A stretch of 64,000 nt of DNA from Streptomyces maremycinicus (GTDB lineage: Bacteria > Actinomycetota > Actinomycetes > Streptomycetales > Streptomycetaceae). The notes under the pieces are model-generated. The model made no database searches, had not been told where the DNA came from, and saw only the letters and a program-made list of their open reading frames with translations. Positions 16,156-23,817 of the stretch are shown piece after piece. Location: the NCBI RefSeq assembly GCF_001184025.1, contig NZ_BBYG01000010.1:558001-622000 (forward strand), given 5' to 3'. The translations under genes and the position numbers were made by a program. Within the stretch, counting starts at the first letter, position 1; every line of letters begins with the position of its first letter.

Positions 16156-18951
16156 CTACGGCGCGTCCACGACCGTCCCCGTCAGCACCGGACGGTCCGG
16201 CAGCGGCTCGGCGCTGTCGTCGGTCAGCGCGAGACGCATCGACTCGGCCGGCTCGGCCACCTGGTCCCGCACCGTGGGCACGGTGAAGTCGGCGACGGTG
16301 GTCCCGGCCGGGATGTTCAGCCAGACCCACAGGTTCGCGTCCGACAGCGGACGCTCCGGGTCGGGCACATCACCCGAGTAGTCCGCGAGCCACCGCGGGT
16401 CCACGTCCTTGGTGGACAGCTCGGCGCCGTCGGTGACGGGCAGGACCCGGACCGGCTGCCAGAAGTTCACGTCGGCGGTCTCGGACAGGGTGATCCGCCA
16501 GCTCAGCGACTCGCCCTCGGTCACCCGGTCCGCGACCGGGGTCAGGGACACCTCCGGCGCCGCGTCGTCGTTGCGCACCGTGACCCCGCCCCGGTAGGAG
16601 CCGACGACCGCGCCGCGCACGGCCTTCACCAGGAGGTCCTGGGTCACGTCGTAGCCGAAGCGGGTGTCGCCCTTCACCTCGACCGGCACGTCGATCGGGG
16701 TGCTGCCGGGCCGGACCGAGACCAGCTTCTCCGTGGCCTCGGAGGTCTCCGGGTCGACGACATAGAAGCGCACCCGGCCGCTGCCGTGGCCGGACACCTG
16801 GACCGGGACGTGATAGGTGCGGGTGCCGGAGTCGCCCTCGTCGGCCGTGATCCGGCCGATGTCGACGCGCGGCAGCGCCGCCGCGCGCACCGAGGGTGTG
16901 CCGGGGGCCCAGCCCCAGGCGTCCATGAACCACGCCTGCCCGGAGCCCGAACGCGGTGTCAGCGCAAGTGACCTGACGTGCCCGAGGTCGAGGCCGGCAC
17001 GGGTGGCGGCGGACAACGGGACCCGCAGCTCGCGGGCCCAGTACGAGGCGGTGCGGTCGGAGCCCGGTAGGCCGTCGGCCGTGACCCGGCCGAGCGTGGC
17101 GCGGCGGCCGGCCGTGTCGGCGACGGACACGTCCAGCTCGGTGCCGGTGGTGTTCGGCGGCACGAAGACCCGCAGTGCCAGGCTCTCGGCTCCGGCGAGG
17201 GAGACGGGAGCCAGGGACGCGATGCTCGTCGGCGTGCCCGGCGCGGACCACTTCAGCGCGACCGCGCTCTTGCCGGAGTCCTTCTCCACGTCCCACCAGC
17301 CGAAGTGCGGTGACCTACCGGTGGCCTCGGCGTCCAGACACGCCCTGGCCGGATCGGGGTCCGCCCAGCACACCCGGCCGCCGCTCACCTCGACTCCGCC
17401 GTCGGGCACGAAGCCGCCCGTGCGGCGGGCGCCGACCGCGTGGGTCAGCACCCGGGCCGGGTCGGCGGAGGGCGCGCGCCGGCCGGTGCCGTCGAGCAGC
17501 GGGCGCGCCCGGTCGTCACCGGCGACGAACAGCCGGGCCGCGGCGGCGATGTAGGTCGCGCCGGCCCGGTGCTGCTGGTCGGCGGTCAGCCGGGTGGGGG
17601 CACCGGTGGAGCAGACCGGGTCGGGCTGCTGCGCCTCCGGGTCCTCCCAGAAGTCGTCGAAGGAAGGAGCCACGGCCTTGCCCGGCGTCCACTCGGTGTT
17701 GAAGAAGTTGTGGTTGGCGCCGACCATGTAGACCGCGCTGTGCAGGGCCGCGCCGGTGCTGATGCCCCGGGTCCCGTCGAGGTAGGTCTCGCCCTCGAGG
17801 TCGGAGACGTCGCCGTCGCAGCCCGGCAGGATCGTCGCGGACGGCACGTCGGCGACCGGATTCTGGCCGAAGACGGTCGGTCCGACGAGAACGGTTCCGC
17901 GGATCTTCCAGCGGACCGGACCCCGGTAGCCGTCCTGCGCGGCGGGCGGCGGGTACAGGCTGTCCAGGGCGGCGCGGTTGACGCCCTCGCCGCCCCGCGA
18001 GTGGCCGACGAGCAGGACCCGGGAGAGGTCGGCCTTCGTCGCGGAGGGCACCGACGCCGGGGCGTGGCCCGGGTGCGCGGCCCAGTCGGCCCACCTGGCC
18101 AGGTGCTGACGCACCAGCGAGGAGCGGGCCTGCGCACCGCCGTCCTCGGCCTCCCCGTCCTGCCCGTTGATGCCGTTCGCGGACACCGACACGGTGACGT
18201 AGCCCTGCGAGGCGAGGAGCTGCTGGTCCTGGAGGTAGCCGCGGTGGCTGGGGATCGGCTTCATGCCGGCCGGGCAGGGCCAGGAGATGTCGAACTCCTC
18301 GCTGCCCGGCCGGTAGCAGGTGGTGTGCCGGCCGTGCAGGAACAGTGCGAGCGGCCGCTTGCCGACGGCGCCCTTCGGTGCCACCACGACCGCGCGCATC
18401 TCCACCGGTCGGGCGAAGCCCGGCAGCGTCACCGGCGCGAGGTCGTACTCGCCGCTGACCGTGCGGTACGCGCCCGGCCTGCCGGGGTCGACGGAGTTGG
18501 CGGGGGCGGGGGCAGGAGCCTGGGCCTGGGCCGAGGGCTGCTCGCGGGGGAGGGAACGCCGCCCACCGGGGGCGGAGTCGGCGGCGGGCACGTCCAGTCG
18601 GCGTCCGCCGGCCAGCACGCGCAGGTCCTTCAGGGGGGTGTCGCCGACGCCGTCGAGGGAGAGCCGGAAGGTGTGCCCGTCCTTCCCCGTCGTCGGCAGG
18701 CCGAGCAGTCGGTCGCCGGCGCGGAACTCCACGCGGGCGTCACCGAGGGGCACCGGTGTGGCCGACCGCCACACCAGCTCACGTGCGGTGCCCTCGCCGC
18801 CGACCTGCCACCCCTGGGGCAGGCCGCTGTCGGCGACGGCGGTCGACGGTCTCGTCTCGGACGGTTGTCGGGCATGTGCCAGTCCCGGTGTTCCCGCCAG
18901 GGCCGCGAGCGCGGCCACGGCGGTGACACCTATTCGCCGGGCACGGATCAA
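16156..18951 (-). CDS. Large secreted alpha/beta hydrolase with C-terminal Calx-beta-like region
   Basis: A 931-aa exported protein. The start is TTG at 18951, 6 nt after GAGGAG. The signal peptide is MIRARRIGVTAVAALAALAG, cleaved after AHA near residue 27. A first beta-domain (about 40-125) and a Pro/Ala/Gln linker precede an alpha/beta-hydrolase domain (about 155-480) with LFLHGRHTTCY, a nucleophile elbow GHSRGG, and a probable catalytic His in VGANHNFFN. Residues 530-690 look like a jelly-roll domain. The C-terminal 230 residues show two units ending in VRNDD or similar (GRITADEGDSGTRTYHVPV; DRVTEGESLSWRITL), like Calx-beta or cadherin-like modules. The substrate is unknown; an ester or peptide outside the cell is likely. 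It is monocistronic, bounded by hairpins on both sides. Confidence 0.8.
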   Translation of the reverse strand: MIRARRIGVTAVAALAALAGTPGLAHARQPSETRPSTAVADSGLPQGWQVGGEGTARELVWRSATPVPLGDARVEFRAGDRLLGLPTTGKDGHTFRLSLDGVGDTPLKDLRVLAGGRRLDVPAADSAPGGRRSLPREQPSAQAQAPAPAPANSVDPGRPGAYRTVSGEYDLAPVTLPGFARPVEMRAVVVAPKGAVGKRPLALFLHGRHTTCYRPGSEEFDISWPCPAGMKPIPSHRGYLQDQQLLASQGYVTVSVSANGINGQDGEAEDGGAQARSSLVRQHLARWADWAAHPGHAPASVPSATKADLSRVLLVGHSRGGEGVNRAALDSLYPPPAAQDGYRGPVRWKIRGTVLVGPTVFGQNPVADVPSATILPGCDGDVSDLEGETYLDGTRGISTGAALHSAVYMVGANHNFFNTEWTPGKAVAPSFDDFWEDPEAQQPDPVCSTGAPTRLTADQQHRAGATYIAAAARLFVAGDDRARPLLDGTGRRAPSADPARVLTHAVGARRTGGFVPDGGVEVSGGRVCWADPDPARACLDAEATGRSPHFGWWDVEKDSGKSAVALKWSAPGTPTSIASLAPVSLAGAESLALRVFVPPNTTGTELDVSVADTAGRRATLGRVTADGLPGSDRTASYWARELRVPLSAATRAGLDLGHVRSLALTPRSGSGQAWFMDAWGWAPGTPSVRAAALPRVDIGRITADEGDSGTRTYHVPVQVSGHGSGRVRFYVVDPETSEATEKLVSVRPGSTPIDVPVEVKGDTRFGYDVTQDLLVKAVRGAVVGSYRGGVTVRNDDAAPEVSLTPVADRVTEGESLSWRITLSETADVNFWQPVRVLPVTDGAELSTKDVDPRWLADYSGDVPDPERPLSDANLWVWLNIPAGTTVADFTVPTVRDQVAEPAESMRLALTDDSAEPLPDRPVLTGTVVDAP

Positions 18952-19079
18952 GGTCCACTCCTCAACACTCGGAGCGCGGGGGCCCCGTCCGTATCGGGAG
19001 CCCCTCGCGCCCCGGAGGAGGCGAGAGCACCGCTGTGGGTTGCCTGTGTCCGGGAACCCGGTCGGCCGAGCGCAAAGAA

Positions 19080-19105
19080 CCGGACAGCGGCAACCCGCTG
19101 TCCGG
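19080..19105 (-). terminator. 11-bp hairpin terminator downstream of the OB-fold gene
   Basis: CCGGACAGCGG (19080-19090) and CCGCTGTCCGG (19095-19105) form a perfect stem on the loop CAAC. It lies 56 nt past the stop of the leftward OB-fold gene and upstream of the next leftward gene, separating the two units. Confidence 0.75.
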
Positions 19106-19160
19106 TCTCGCCGGCCCCGATCCGAGCGCGCGAAGTGCCGGCGTCAGTGCCGTTCCGGTG

Positions 19161-19574
19161 CTAGTGCCAGGCCCGGTACGGCTCGTCGAGGAGCTGGAAC
19201 ACGGGCTCGCCGCGCACCGGGTCCTTGACCGTCGACAGCCGGACGCGGTCGCCGCTGTGGATACCGATGAGCGGGCCCATCACCCGGCCGCGGACGACGA
19301 ACCCCTCGGACATCTCGACCAAGGACACGTTGCGGGCGGCCGGGGTGTTGCGGTTCACCACCGTGGCGTGGCGCACCGTGCCGGTGCCCTCGCTGCGTTC
19401 CGTGCGCAGGTCGCTGCCCTGACACACCGGGCACAGCAGGCGGTGGTACATGGCGGTGCCGCACCAGGTGCAGCGCTGGAAGAGGATGGTGTCGCCGTCG
19501 GTGCTCGCGCGGTCGAGGACGCCCGCCGCGGAGCCGGCGGCCTGCTGAACGGCGTTTCCTGAGTAGTGGTACAC
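19161..19574 (-). CDS. Zinc-ribbon OB-fold protein (DUF35-type, acyl-CoA/thiolase accessory)
   Basis: A 137-aa protein. An N-terminal helix is followed by a rubredoxin-like zinc ribbon, CTWCGTAMYHRLLCPVC (two CxxC pairs), then an OB-fold (about 60-130, with GTVRHATVVNRNTPAA and GEPVFQLL). In actinobacteria these proteins usually partner a thiolase-like lipid-transfer protein or a hydratase in steroid/acyl-CoA degradation, but no such partner is here. The GTG at 19574 has GGGAG 9 nt upstream. A longer leaderless form beginning about 30 codons earlier cannot be excluded, because a -10 (CATACT, 19670-19675) lies close to an in-frame GTG. A perfect palindrome overlaps that -10, pointing to control by the neighbouring TetR. 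Confidence 0.8.
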   Translation of the reverse strand: MYHYSGNAVQQAAGSAAGVLDRASTDGDTILFQRCTWCGTAMYHRLLCPVCQGSDLRTERSEGTGTVRHATVVNRNTPAARNVSLVEMSEGFVVRGRVMGPLIGIHSGDRVRLSTVKDPVRGEPVFQLLDEPYRAWH

Positions 19575-19673
19575 GCGGGTCAACTCCCTGCACTCGGCCG
19601 GAATCCACGTGCTCGGCTCGCCCGTGCACGCACGTGCCCGGTCAGCCGTGCCACCGTGCACGCCCACAGAGTA

Positions 19674-19688
19674 TGGCACTCAGTGCCA
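19674..19688. promoter_or_regulatory. TetR operator, perfect 15-bp palindrome, over the OB-fold gene promoter
   Basis: TGGCACT-C-AGTGCCA. It overlaps the likely -10 element (CATACT on the minus strand, 19670-19675), so binding would block transcription. The same half-site occurs upstream of the adjacent tetR gene at 20586. Assignment to that TetR is inferred from this sharing. Confidence 0.65.
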
Positions 19689-19804
19689 CTCGTAAAGGCA
19701 CTGCGTACCCGCAATCTTGAGGGGGTTCGGCGCGGGTTCGGCGGGGGTTCGACGCAGGGCCGGGGCGGGGTCGGTGGGCCTCTCGGCACGGGTGCCGAGC
19801 GGGG

Positions 19805-20554
19805 TCAGTCCCGTCCGAGGGTCGTCTCGATCTCCTGCACCACGCGCCACAGCGGTGCCCCGCGCCGGGCGACCACCACGACGACGTCCTCCGGCGGCCC
19901 GTCGGCGGGCGGCGCGGGGAGCGCCGGGAACGCGGGGCGGGCCGTGGGCGCCGGGTCCGTCGGGGATGTGCCGAAGGCCGACCGCACGTACCCGAGCGCG
20001 TGGTCCACGGTCGACCCGGCGTCGCCCTCGCCGTCCGAACGCAGCCAGGAGCGCAGCGCGTTGTTGTGGGCGGCGACCACCGCGGCCGCGATCACGTCGG
20101 CGTGCAGGTTGCCGTCCGGCCGGCCGGTGAAGCGGCCCCGGAGGTACGCGGCGAGGGCGCGCTCGTAGCGCCAGACGACCGAGAGCTCGTACGCCCGCAG
20201 CCCGGGCACCTGCTTGGTGAGCCGGTAGCGCTGCACGGAGAAGGACGGGTTCTCGGCGTACATCAGCAACACGAGCCGGGCGGCGTCACAGACGCGTCGC
20301 ACCGGCTCGTGTTCCTCGCCGCTCGCCGCCAGGAAGGCCGTCATGTCCGCGAGGCACCGCTCGTGGTCGGGGAAGACCACGTCCTCCTTGGAGGGGAAGT
20401 AGCGGAAGAAGGACCGCCGCCCGACGCCCGCCAGCGCCACGATGTCGTCGACGGTGGTCTGTTCGTAACCCCGTTCCAGGAACAGCCGGAAGGCCGCCGC
20501 GACCAGGGCGTCCCGCATGGGCGGTTTGGCCTCCGCCTTGTGAGTGGCGCTCAT
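19805..20554 (-). CDS. TetR-family repressor
   Basis: A 249-aa regulator. The N-terminal helix-turn-helix reads RDALVAAAFRLFLERGYEQTTVDDIVALAGVGRRSFFRYFPSKEDVV in overlapping pieces. The RSFFRYFPSKEDV form is typical of actinobacterial TetRs controlling acyl-CoA and redox genes. A longer frame exists upstream but the ATG at 20554 gives the normal N-terminus. There is no Shine-Dalgarno: TACGTT (20562-20567, minus strand) is exactly 7 nt before the ATG, so the message is leaderless. A copy of the TGGCACT half-site (20586-20600) covers the -35 region, so autoregulation is likely. The ligand domain (about 85-200) is divergent; the inducer, perhaps an acyl-CoA, is unknown. Confidence 0.9.
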   Translation of the reverse strand: MSATHKAEAKPPMRDALVAAAFRLFLERGYEQTTVDDIVALAGVGRRSFFRYFPSKEDVVFPDHERCLADMTAFLAASGEEHEPVRRVCDAARLVLLMYAENPSFSVQRYRLTKQVPGLRAYELSVVWRYERALAAYLRGRFTGRPDGNLHADVIAAAVVAAHNNALRSWLRSDGEGDAGSTVDHALGYVRSAFGTSPTDPAPTARPAFPALPAPPADGPPEDVVVVVARRGAPLWRVVQEIETTLGRD

Positions 20555-20585
20555 GGACGCGAACGTAACATCTGAGCGGCACGGA

Positions 20586-20600
20586 TGGCACTCAGTTCCC
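20586..20600. promoter_or_regulatory. Second, degenerate TetR operator at the tetR promoter
   Basis: TGGCACT-C-AGTTCCC keeps the left half and centre of the palindrome at 19674-19688 with two changes in the right half. It lies just upstream of the leaderless tetR -10 element, about where the -35 would be. Confidence 0.5.
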
Positions 20601-20669
20601 TCCGCCGGGGAACCGAGTGCCCGGGTATCGGGGTCCCGGTACCGGAGGTCCGGCACCGAGGTCCCGGTG

Positions 20670-21518
20670 TCACATGCGCTCGGCCGCCTCGACCACGTTG
20701 GTCAGCAGCATCGCCCGCGTCATCGGCCCGACCCCGCCGACGGGCGGCGAGAAGGAACCGGCGACGCCGCTCACGTCGGGGTGGACGTCGCCGAGGATGC
20801 CCTCGACCGTGCGCGTCAGGCCGACGGACAGCACCGTCGCGCCCGGCTTGATCCAGTCGGGCCGGACCAGATGGGCCACTCCGGCCGCGGCCACCACCAC
20901 GTCCGCCTCCCGGGCGTGCGCGGCCGTGTCCTGGGTGGCCTCGTGGCACAGGGTCACCGTGGCGTGCTCGGTGCTGCGGGTCAGCATCAGACCCAGCGGC
21001 CTGCCCACGGTGACACCGCAGCCGATGACGCAGAACTGCTGGCCCGTGATCTCCACCCGGTTGCGCCGCAGCAGGTCGATGATGCCGCGCGGGGTGCAGG
21101 GCAGCGGGGCCGGTATGCCCAGCACCAGCCGGCCGAGGTTCGTCGGGTGGAGTCCGTCGGCGTCCTTGACCGGGTCGATCAGCTCCAGCACGGCGTGGGT
21201 GTCGATATGGGCCGGGAGCGGCAGCTGCACGATGAAGCCGGTGCACGCCGGGTCGGCGTTGAGCCGCAGCACGGCGGCCTCGACGTCGGCCTGCGCGGCG
21301 TCGGCGGGCAGTTCCACGCGGATCGAGGCGATGCCGACCTGGGCGCAGTCGCGGTGCTTGCCGCCGACGTAGGAGCGGCTGCCCGCGTCGTCGCCGACGA
21401 GGATCGTGCCCAGCCCCGGATGGATGCCCCGCTCCTTCAGCGCCTGGACGCGGAGGGCGAGTTCGTTCTTGATGTCGGCCGCGGCGGCCTTGCCGTCGAG
21501 CAGCGTTGCGGTGGTCAC
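20670..21518 (-). CDS. folD: Bifunctional methylenetetrahydrofolate dehydrogenase / methenyl cyclohydrolase
   Basis: A 282-aa cytosolic one-carbon enzyme interconverting 5,10-methylene-, 5,10-methenyl- and 10-formyl-tetrahydrofolate with NADP. Visible signatures are [22 protein letters not shown] (catalytic Lys in GGKH; the usual motif has YVxxK), [17 protein letters not shown], the dinucleotide site [17 protein letters not shown] and the end motif PVGGVGPMT. Where most actinobacterial FolD have an Arg after the first Gly of the dinucleotide loop ([13 protein letters not shown]), this one has Cys. The GTG at 21518 gives the conventional N-terminus [12 protein letters not shown]; the frame upstream is open but non-typical. 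A low-complexity GTCCCGGT-rich stretch (20629-20668) follows and may terminate it. Confidence 0.92.
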   Translation of the reverse strand: MTTATLLDGKAAAADIKNELALRVQALKERGIHPGLGTILVGDDAGSRSYVGGKHRDCAQVGIASIRVELPADAAQADVEAAVLRLNADPACTGFIVQLPLPAHIDTHAVLELIDPVKDADGLHPTNLGRLVLGIPAPLPCTPRGIIDLLRRNRVEITGQQFCVIGCGVTVGRPLGLMLTRSTEHATVTLCHEATQDTAAHAREADVVVAAAGVAHLVRPDWIKPGATVLSVGLTRTVEGILGDVHPDVSGVAGSFSPPVGGVGPMTRAMLLTNVVEAAERM

Positions 21519-21763
21519 GGGAGTCGACGAGCCCTTCGGGAGAAAAACGACGGTCCTGTCATCGTACGGCCCGCCCGCCCGCCGCCCCTCGCGAGTCCCG
21601 CCGCCCCCGGGGAGCCCCGCCACCCCTCCCGAGTCCCGCCGCCACCGGGAGACCCGTGGGCCGCGGCGGCACCCCCGGCCGTGGCGGTACCGCTCCGGGA
21701 CCGGCCGCGCACACCGTCTGACGTAACCTTTCCGCACCCTTCGACCCGTCATCAGGAGACCGC

Positions 21764-22591
21764 ATGTCCGCCGCCCGCCCCCGTCTGCTCTACGTCACGG
21801 ACCTGGCCTACCCGGCCCGAGGGCGCCGCTACTGCGACGAGGACGTCCTTCTCACGTCCCGGCTGCGCGCGGACTTCGACCTGGCTTTGTGCCACCCGCT
21901 GGACGCGGCCGCCCTGATGGAGTCCTTCGACGGCGTCGTCGTCCGCAACAGCGGCCCGGTCCTGGGCTACCGCAAGGAGTACGAGGCCTTCCGGGAGCGC
22001 GCGCTCCACGACGGCGTACGCGTCTACAACCCGCTCACCGGCCGCGCCGACATGGCGGGCAAGCAGTACCTCGTCGACCTGAGCGCCGCGGGCTACCCCG
22101 TCATCCCCACCGTCGACCGCACCGAGGACCTGGGCCGGCTGCCCGAGTCCGACCGGTACGTCGTCAAGCCCAAGCTCGGCGCCGACTCCATAGGCCTGCG
22201 GATCCTGCCGCCGGACGAGCTCCCCGCCCTGGCCGACGGCTCGGTCCTGGTCCAGCCCCGCGTCGACTTCGTGTACGAGGTCTCCTTCACCTACATCGAC
22301 CACGACTTCCAGTACGCCCTGTACGCGCCGCACCCCGACCGCCGCTGGCAGCTGGAGCCCTACCGGCCCACCGTGCGGGACCTGGAGTTCGCCCGGCGCT
22401 TCATCGACTGGAACGGCCTCGCGCACGGCATCCAGCGCGTCGACGCCTGCCGGACCCCCGACGGCGAACTGCTGCTGGTCGAGCTGGAGGACCTCAACCC
22501 CTACCTGTCCCTCGACGCCCTGGACGAGGCCGGACAGGACGCCTTCGTCGCCGCGACGACCCGCTCCCTGCACCGCTTCCTCGCCGGCTGA
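21764..22591 (+). CDS. ATP-grasp-like protein of unknown substrate
   Basis: A 275-aa protein with the fold order of ATP-grasp ligases: an N-terminal Rossmann-like part ([35 protein letters not shown]), a central ATP-binding part ([16 protein letters not shown] with the nucleotide Lys, [13 protein letters not shown]) and a C-terminal metal site ([13 protein letters not shown], with Glu and Asn as in E-x-N motifs). The family couples a carboxylate to an amine or thiol through an acyl-phosphate. No peptide precursor, carrier or partner is adjacent, so it could act on a free metabolite. The ATG at 21764 has AGGAG 6 nt upstream. The upstream spacer holds an imperfect 24-bp direct repeat around GAGTCCCGCCGCC. 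Confidence 0.75.
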   Translation: MSAARPRLLYVTDLAYPARGRRYCDEDVLLTSRLRADFDLALCHPLDAAALMESFDGVVVRNSGPVLGYRKEYEAFRERALHDGVRVYNPLTGRADMAGKQYLVDLSAAGYPVIPTVDRTEDLGRLPESDRYVVKPKLGADSIGLRILPPDELPALADGSVLVQPRVDFVYEVSFTYIDHDFQYALYAPHPDRRWQLEPYRPTVRDLEFARRFIDWNGLAHGIQRVDACRTPDGELLLVELEDLNPYLSLDALDEAGQDAFVAATTRSLHRFLAG

Positions 22592-22648
22592 ACCCGCCCG
22601 CCCGTCCGCCCGTATCTCTCCGGGGGGACCCACGGGAGGGAGACGAGC

Positions 22649-23584
22649 GTGCCGACACCGGAGGAACCGGGAAAGCCGCACGAACGCCCGGTCCTGGAAC
22701 CCATCCGGGTCCTGCGACCGCGCAACACGGACGCCCTCGCGGAACTGTTCCGCGAGATGACCGAGCTGACCCAGGACCCCGACGCCTACGAGGCGATACC
22801 CCTGCGGCCCGAGCCGGCCGAGGAGGAGGCGCCGACGGAGGAACTCCCGCCGCTGGACCGCGACGAGGCGACCACCGTCGGCGCGCCGGCCATGCCGAGG
22901 CCACGCGGCGGCCGGGACTGGCGCACCGAGGGCGTCGACCGGGACCGGCGCACCGGGAGCGGCGACCGGGACGGGGCGAACCGGCGCGGCACCCGGGCCG
23001 GGGCGAGCCAGCGAGGCACCCGGGACGGGGCAGGCGGGAGCGGCGAGACCCGGGTCCTGCCCGGCGGCAGCGGGCCCGGCAGGCGCGCGGACGCGGCGCG
23101 GGGGCGGGCCGGAGCAGGCGCCGTCCAGGGGACGGACGCTGCCCGAGGCCGCAGGCGTGCGCCCTCCGGCGCGCGGGTGCGCCGGGGCGCCATCGCCGTC
23201 GGCGTGTGCGCCGCAGCGCTCGCCGGTTTCGCCGGCGCGCTGCTGCTGCCCGGCCGGGGCGGCGAGGCGGCCGCGCGGACACCCCCGCCGACGGCGGCCG
23301 CTCCGACCCCGGCCGCCACCGCGACCGGGTCCGTCGACCCCGACGGCGCCGGCACGCTGCGCGAGGGGGACAGCGGCGCCGAGGTGACCGACCTCCAACA
23401 GCGCCTGCTGCGCATCCCGGACGTCTACGACGACGGCCCCACCGACGGCCGTTACGGCACCGTCCTCACCGAGGCCGTGGCGCGCTTCCAGCTCTGGTAC
23501 GGCATCCGAGGCGACGAGAGCGGCGTCTACGGCGACGACACCCGGCGCGATCTGGAGGCCCGCACGGCCTCGATGGGGGGATGA
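22649..23584 (+). CDS. Membrane-anchored peptidoglycan-binding protein with long disordered cytoplasmic region
   Basis: A 311-aa protein. Residues 1-170 are soluble and disordered: an acidic stretch, then a Gly/Arg/Asp-rich tract with repeated RRGTR, SQRGTRDG and GDRDG motifs. A single membrane helix follows (about 179-200, GAIAVGVCAAALAGFAGALLL), then a Thr/Ala/Pro linker, then a peptidoglycan-binding type 1 domain (about 235-305, LREGDSGAEVTDLQQRLL and DGRYGTVLTEAVARFQ). The orientation implied is cytoplasmic N-terminus and wall-facing C-terminus. The GTG at 22649 follows GGGAGGGAG closely. Proteins of this layout may tie the wall to a cytoplasmic partner; the function is unknown. It lies 57 nt behind the ATP-grasp gene and may share its transcript. 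Confidence 0.8.
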   Translation: MPTPEEPGKPHERPVLEPIRVLRPRNTDALAELFREMTELTQDPDAYEAIPLRPEPAEEEAPTEELPPLDRDEATTVGAPAMPRPRGGRDWRTEGVDRDRRTGSGDRDGANRRGTRAGASQRGTRDGAGGSGETRVLPGGSGPGRRADAARGRAGAGAVQGTDAARGRRRAPSGARVRRGAIAVGVCAAALAGFAGALLLPGRGGEAAARTPPPTAAAPTPAATATGSVDPDGAGTLREGDSGAEVTDLQQRLLRIPDVYDDGPTDGRYGTVLTEAVARFQLWYGIRGDESGVYGDDTRRDLEARTASMGG

Positions 23585-23696
23585 CCGGGTAAACGCCTCG
23601 GAAACCCGCCACGGCGGGCGGGGCGGCGCGTGCCACCATGGACGGCGGGTCGGCGCGCGGTCGGCACCCCGACCCGTCGAGCCGAAAGCCGTCCGC

Positions 23697-23795
23697 ATGA
23701 ACGTGTCCCGCATCCCGGGCCTGGTGCTGCCCGTCGTGTTCCTGCTGGCCGTCGCCGTCGGGGCGCTCTGGTACTGGCGGCACCGCGACGACTGA
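23697..23795 (+). CDS. Possible 32-aa single-pass membrane protein
   Basis: An ATG at 23697 opens MNVSRIPGLVLPVVFLLAVA followed by a short Trp-Tyr-Trp-Arg-His-Arg-Asp-Asp tail: one membrane helix, charged C-terminus. The third-position GC bias continues through all codons. The ribosome binding site (GAAAG) is weak and no homologue is known to me, so it may be spurious. It is listed because short membrane proteins of this build are easily missed. Confidence 0.35.
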   Translation: MNVSRIPGLVLPVVFLLAVAVGALWYWRHRDD

Positions 23796-23817
23796 GCCGT
23801 CCGGCCCTCCGGCCGTC

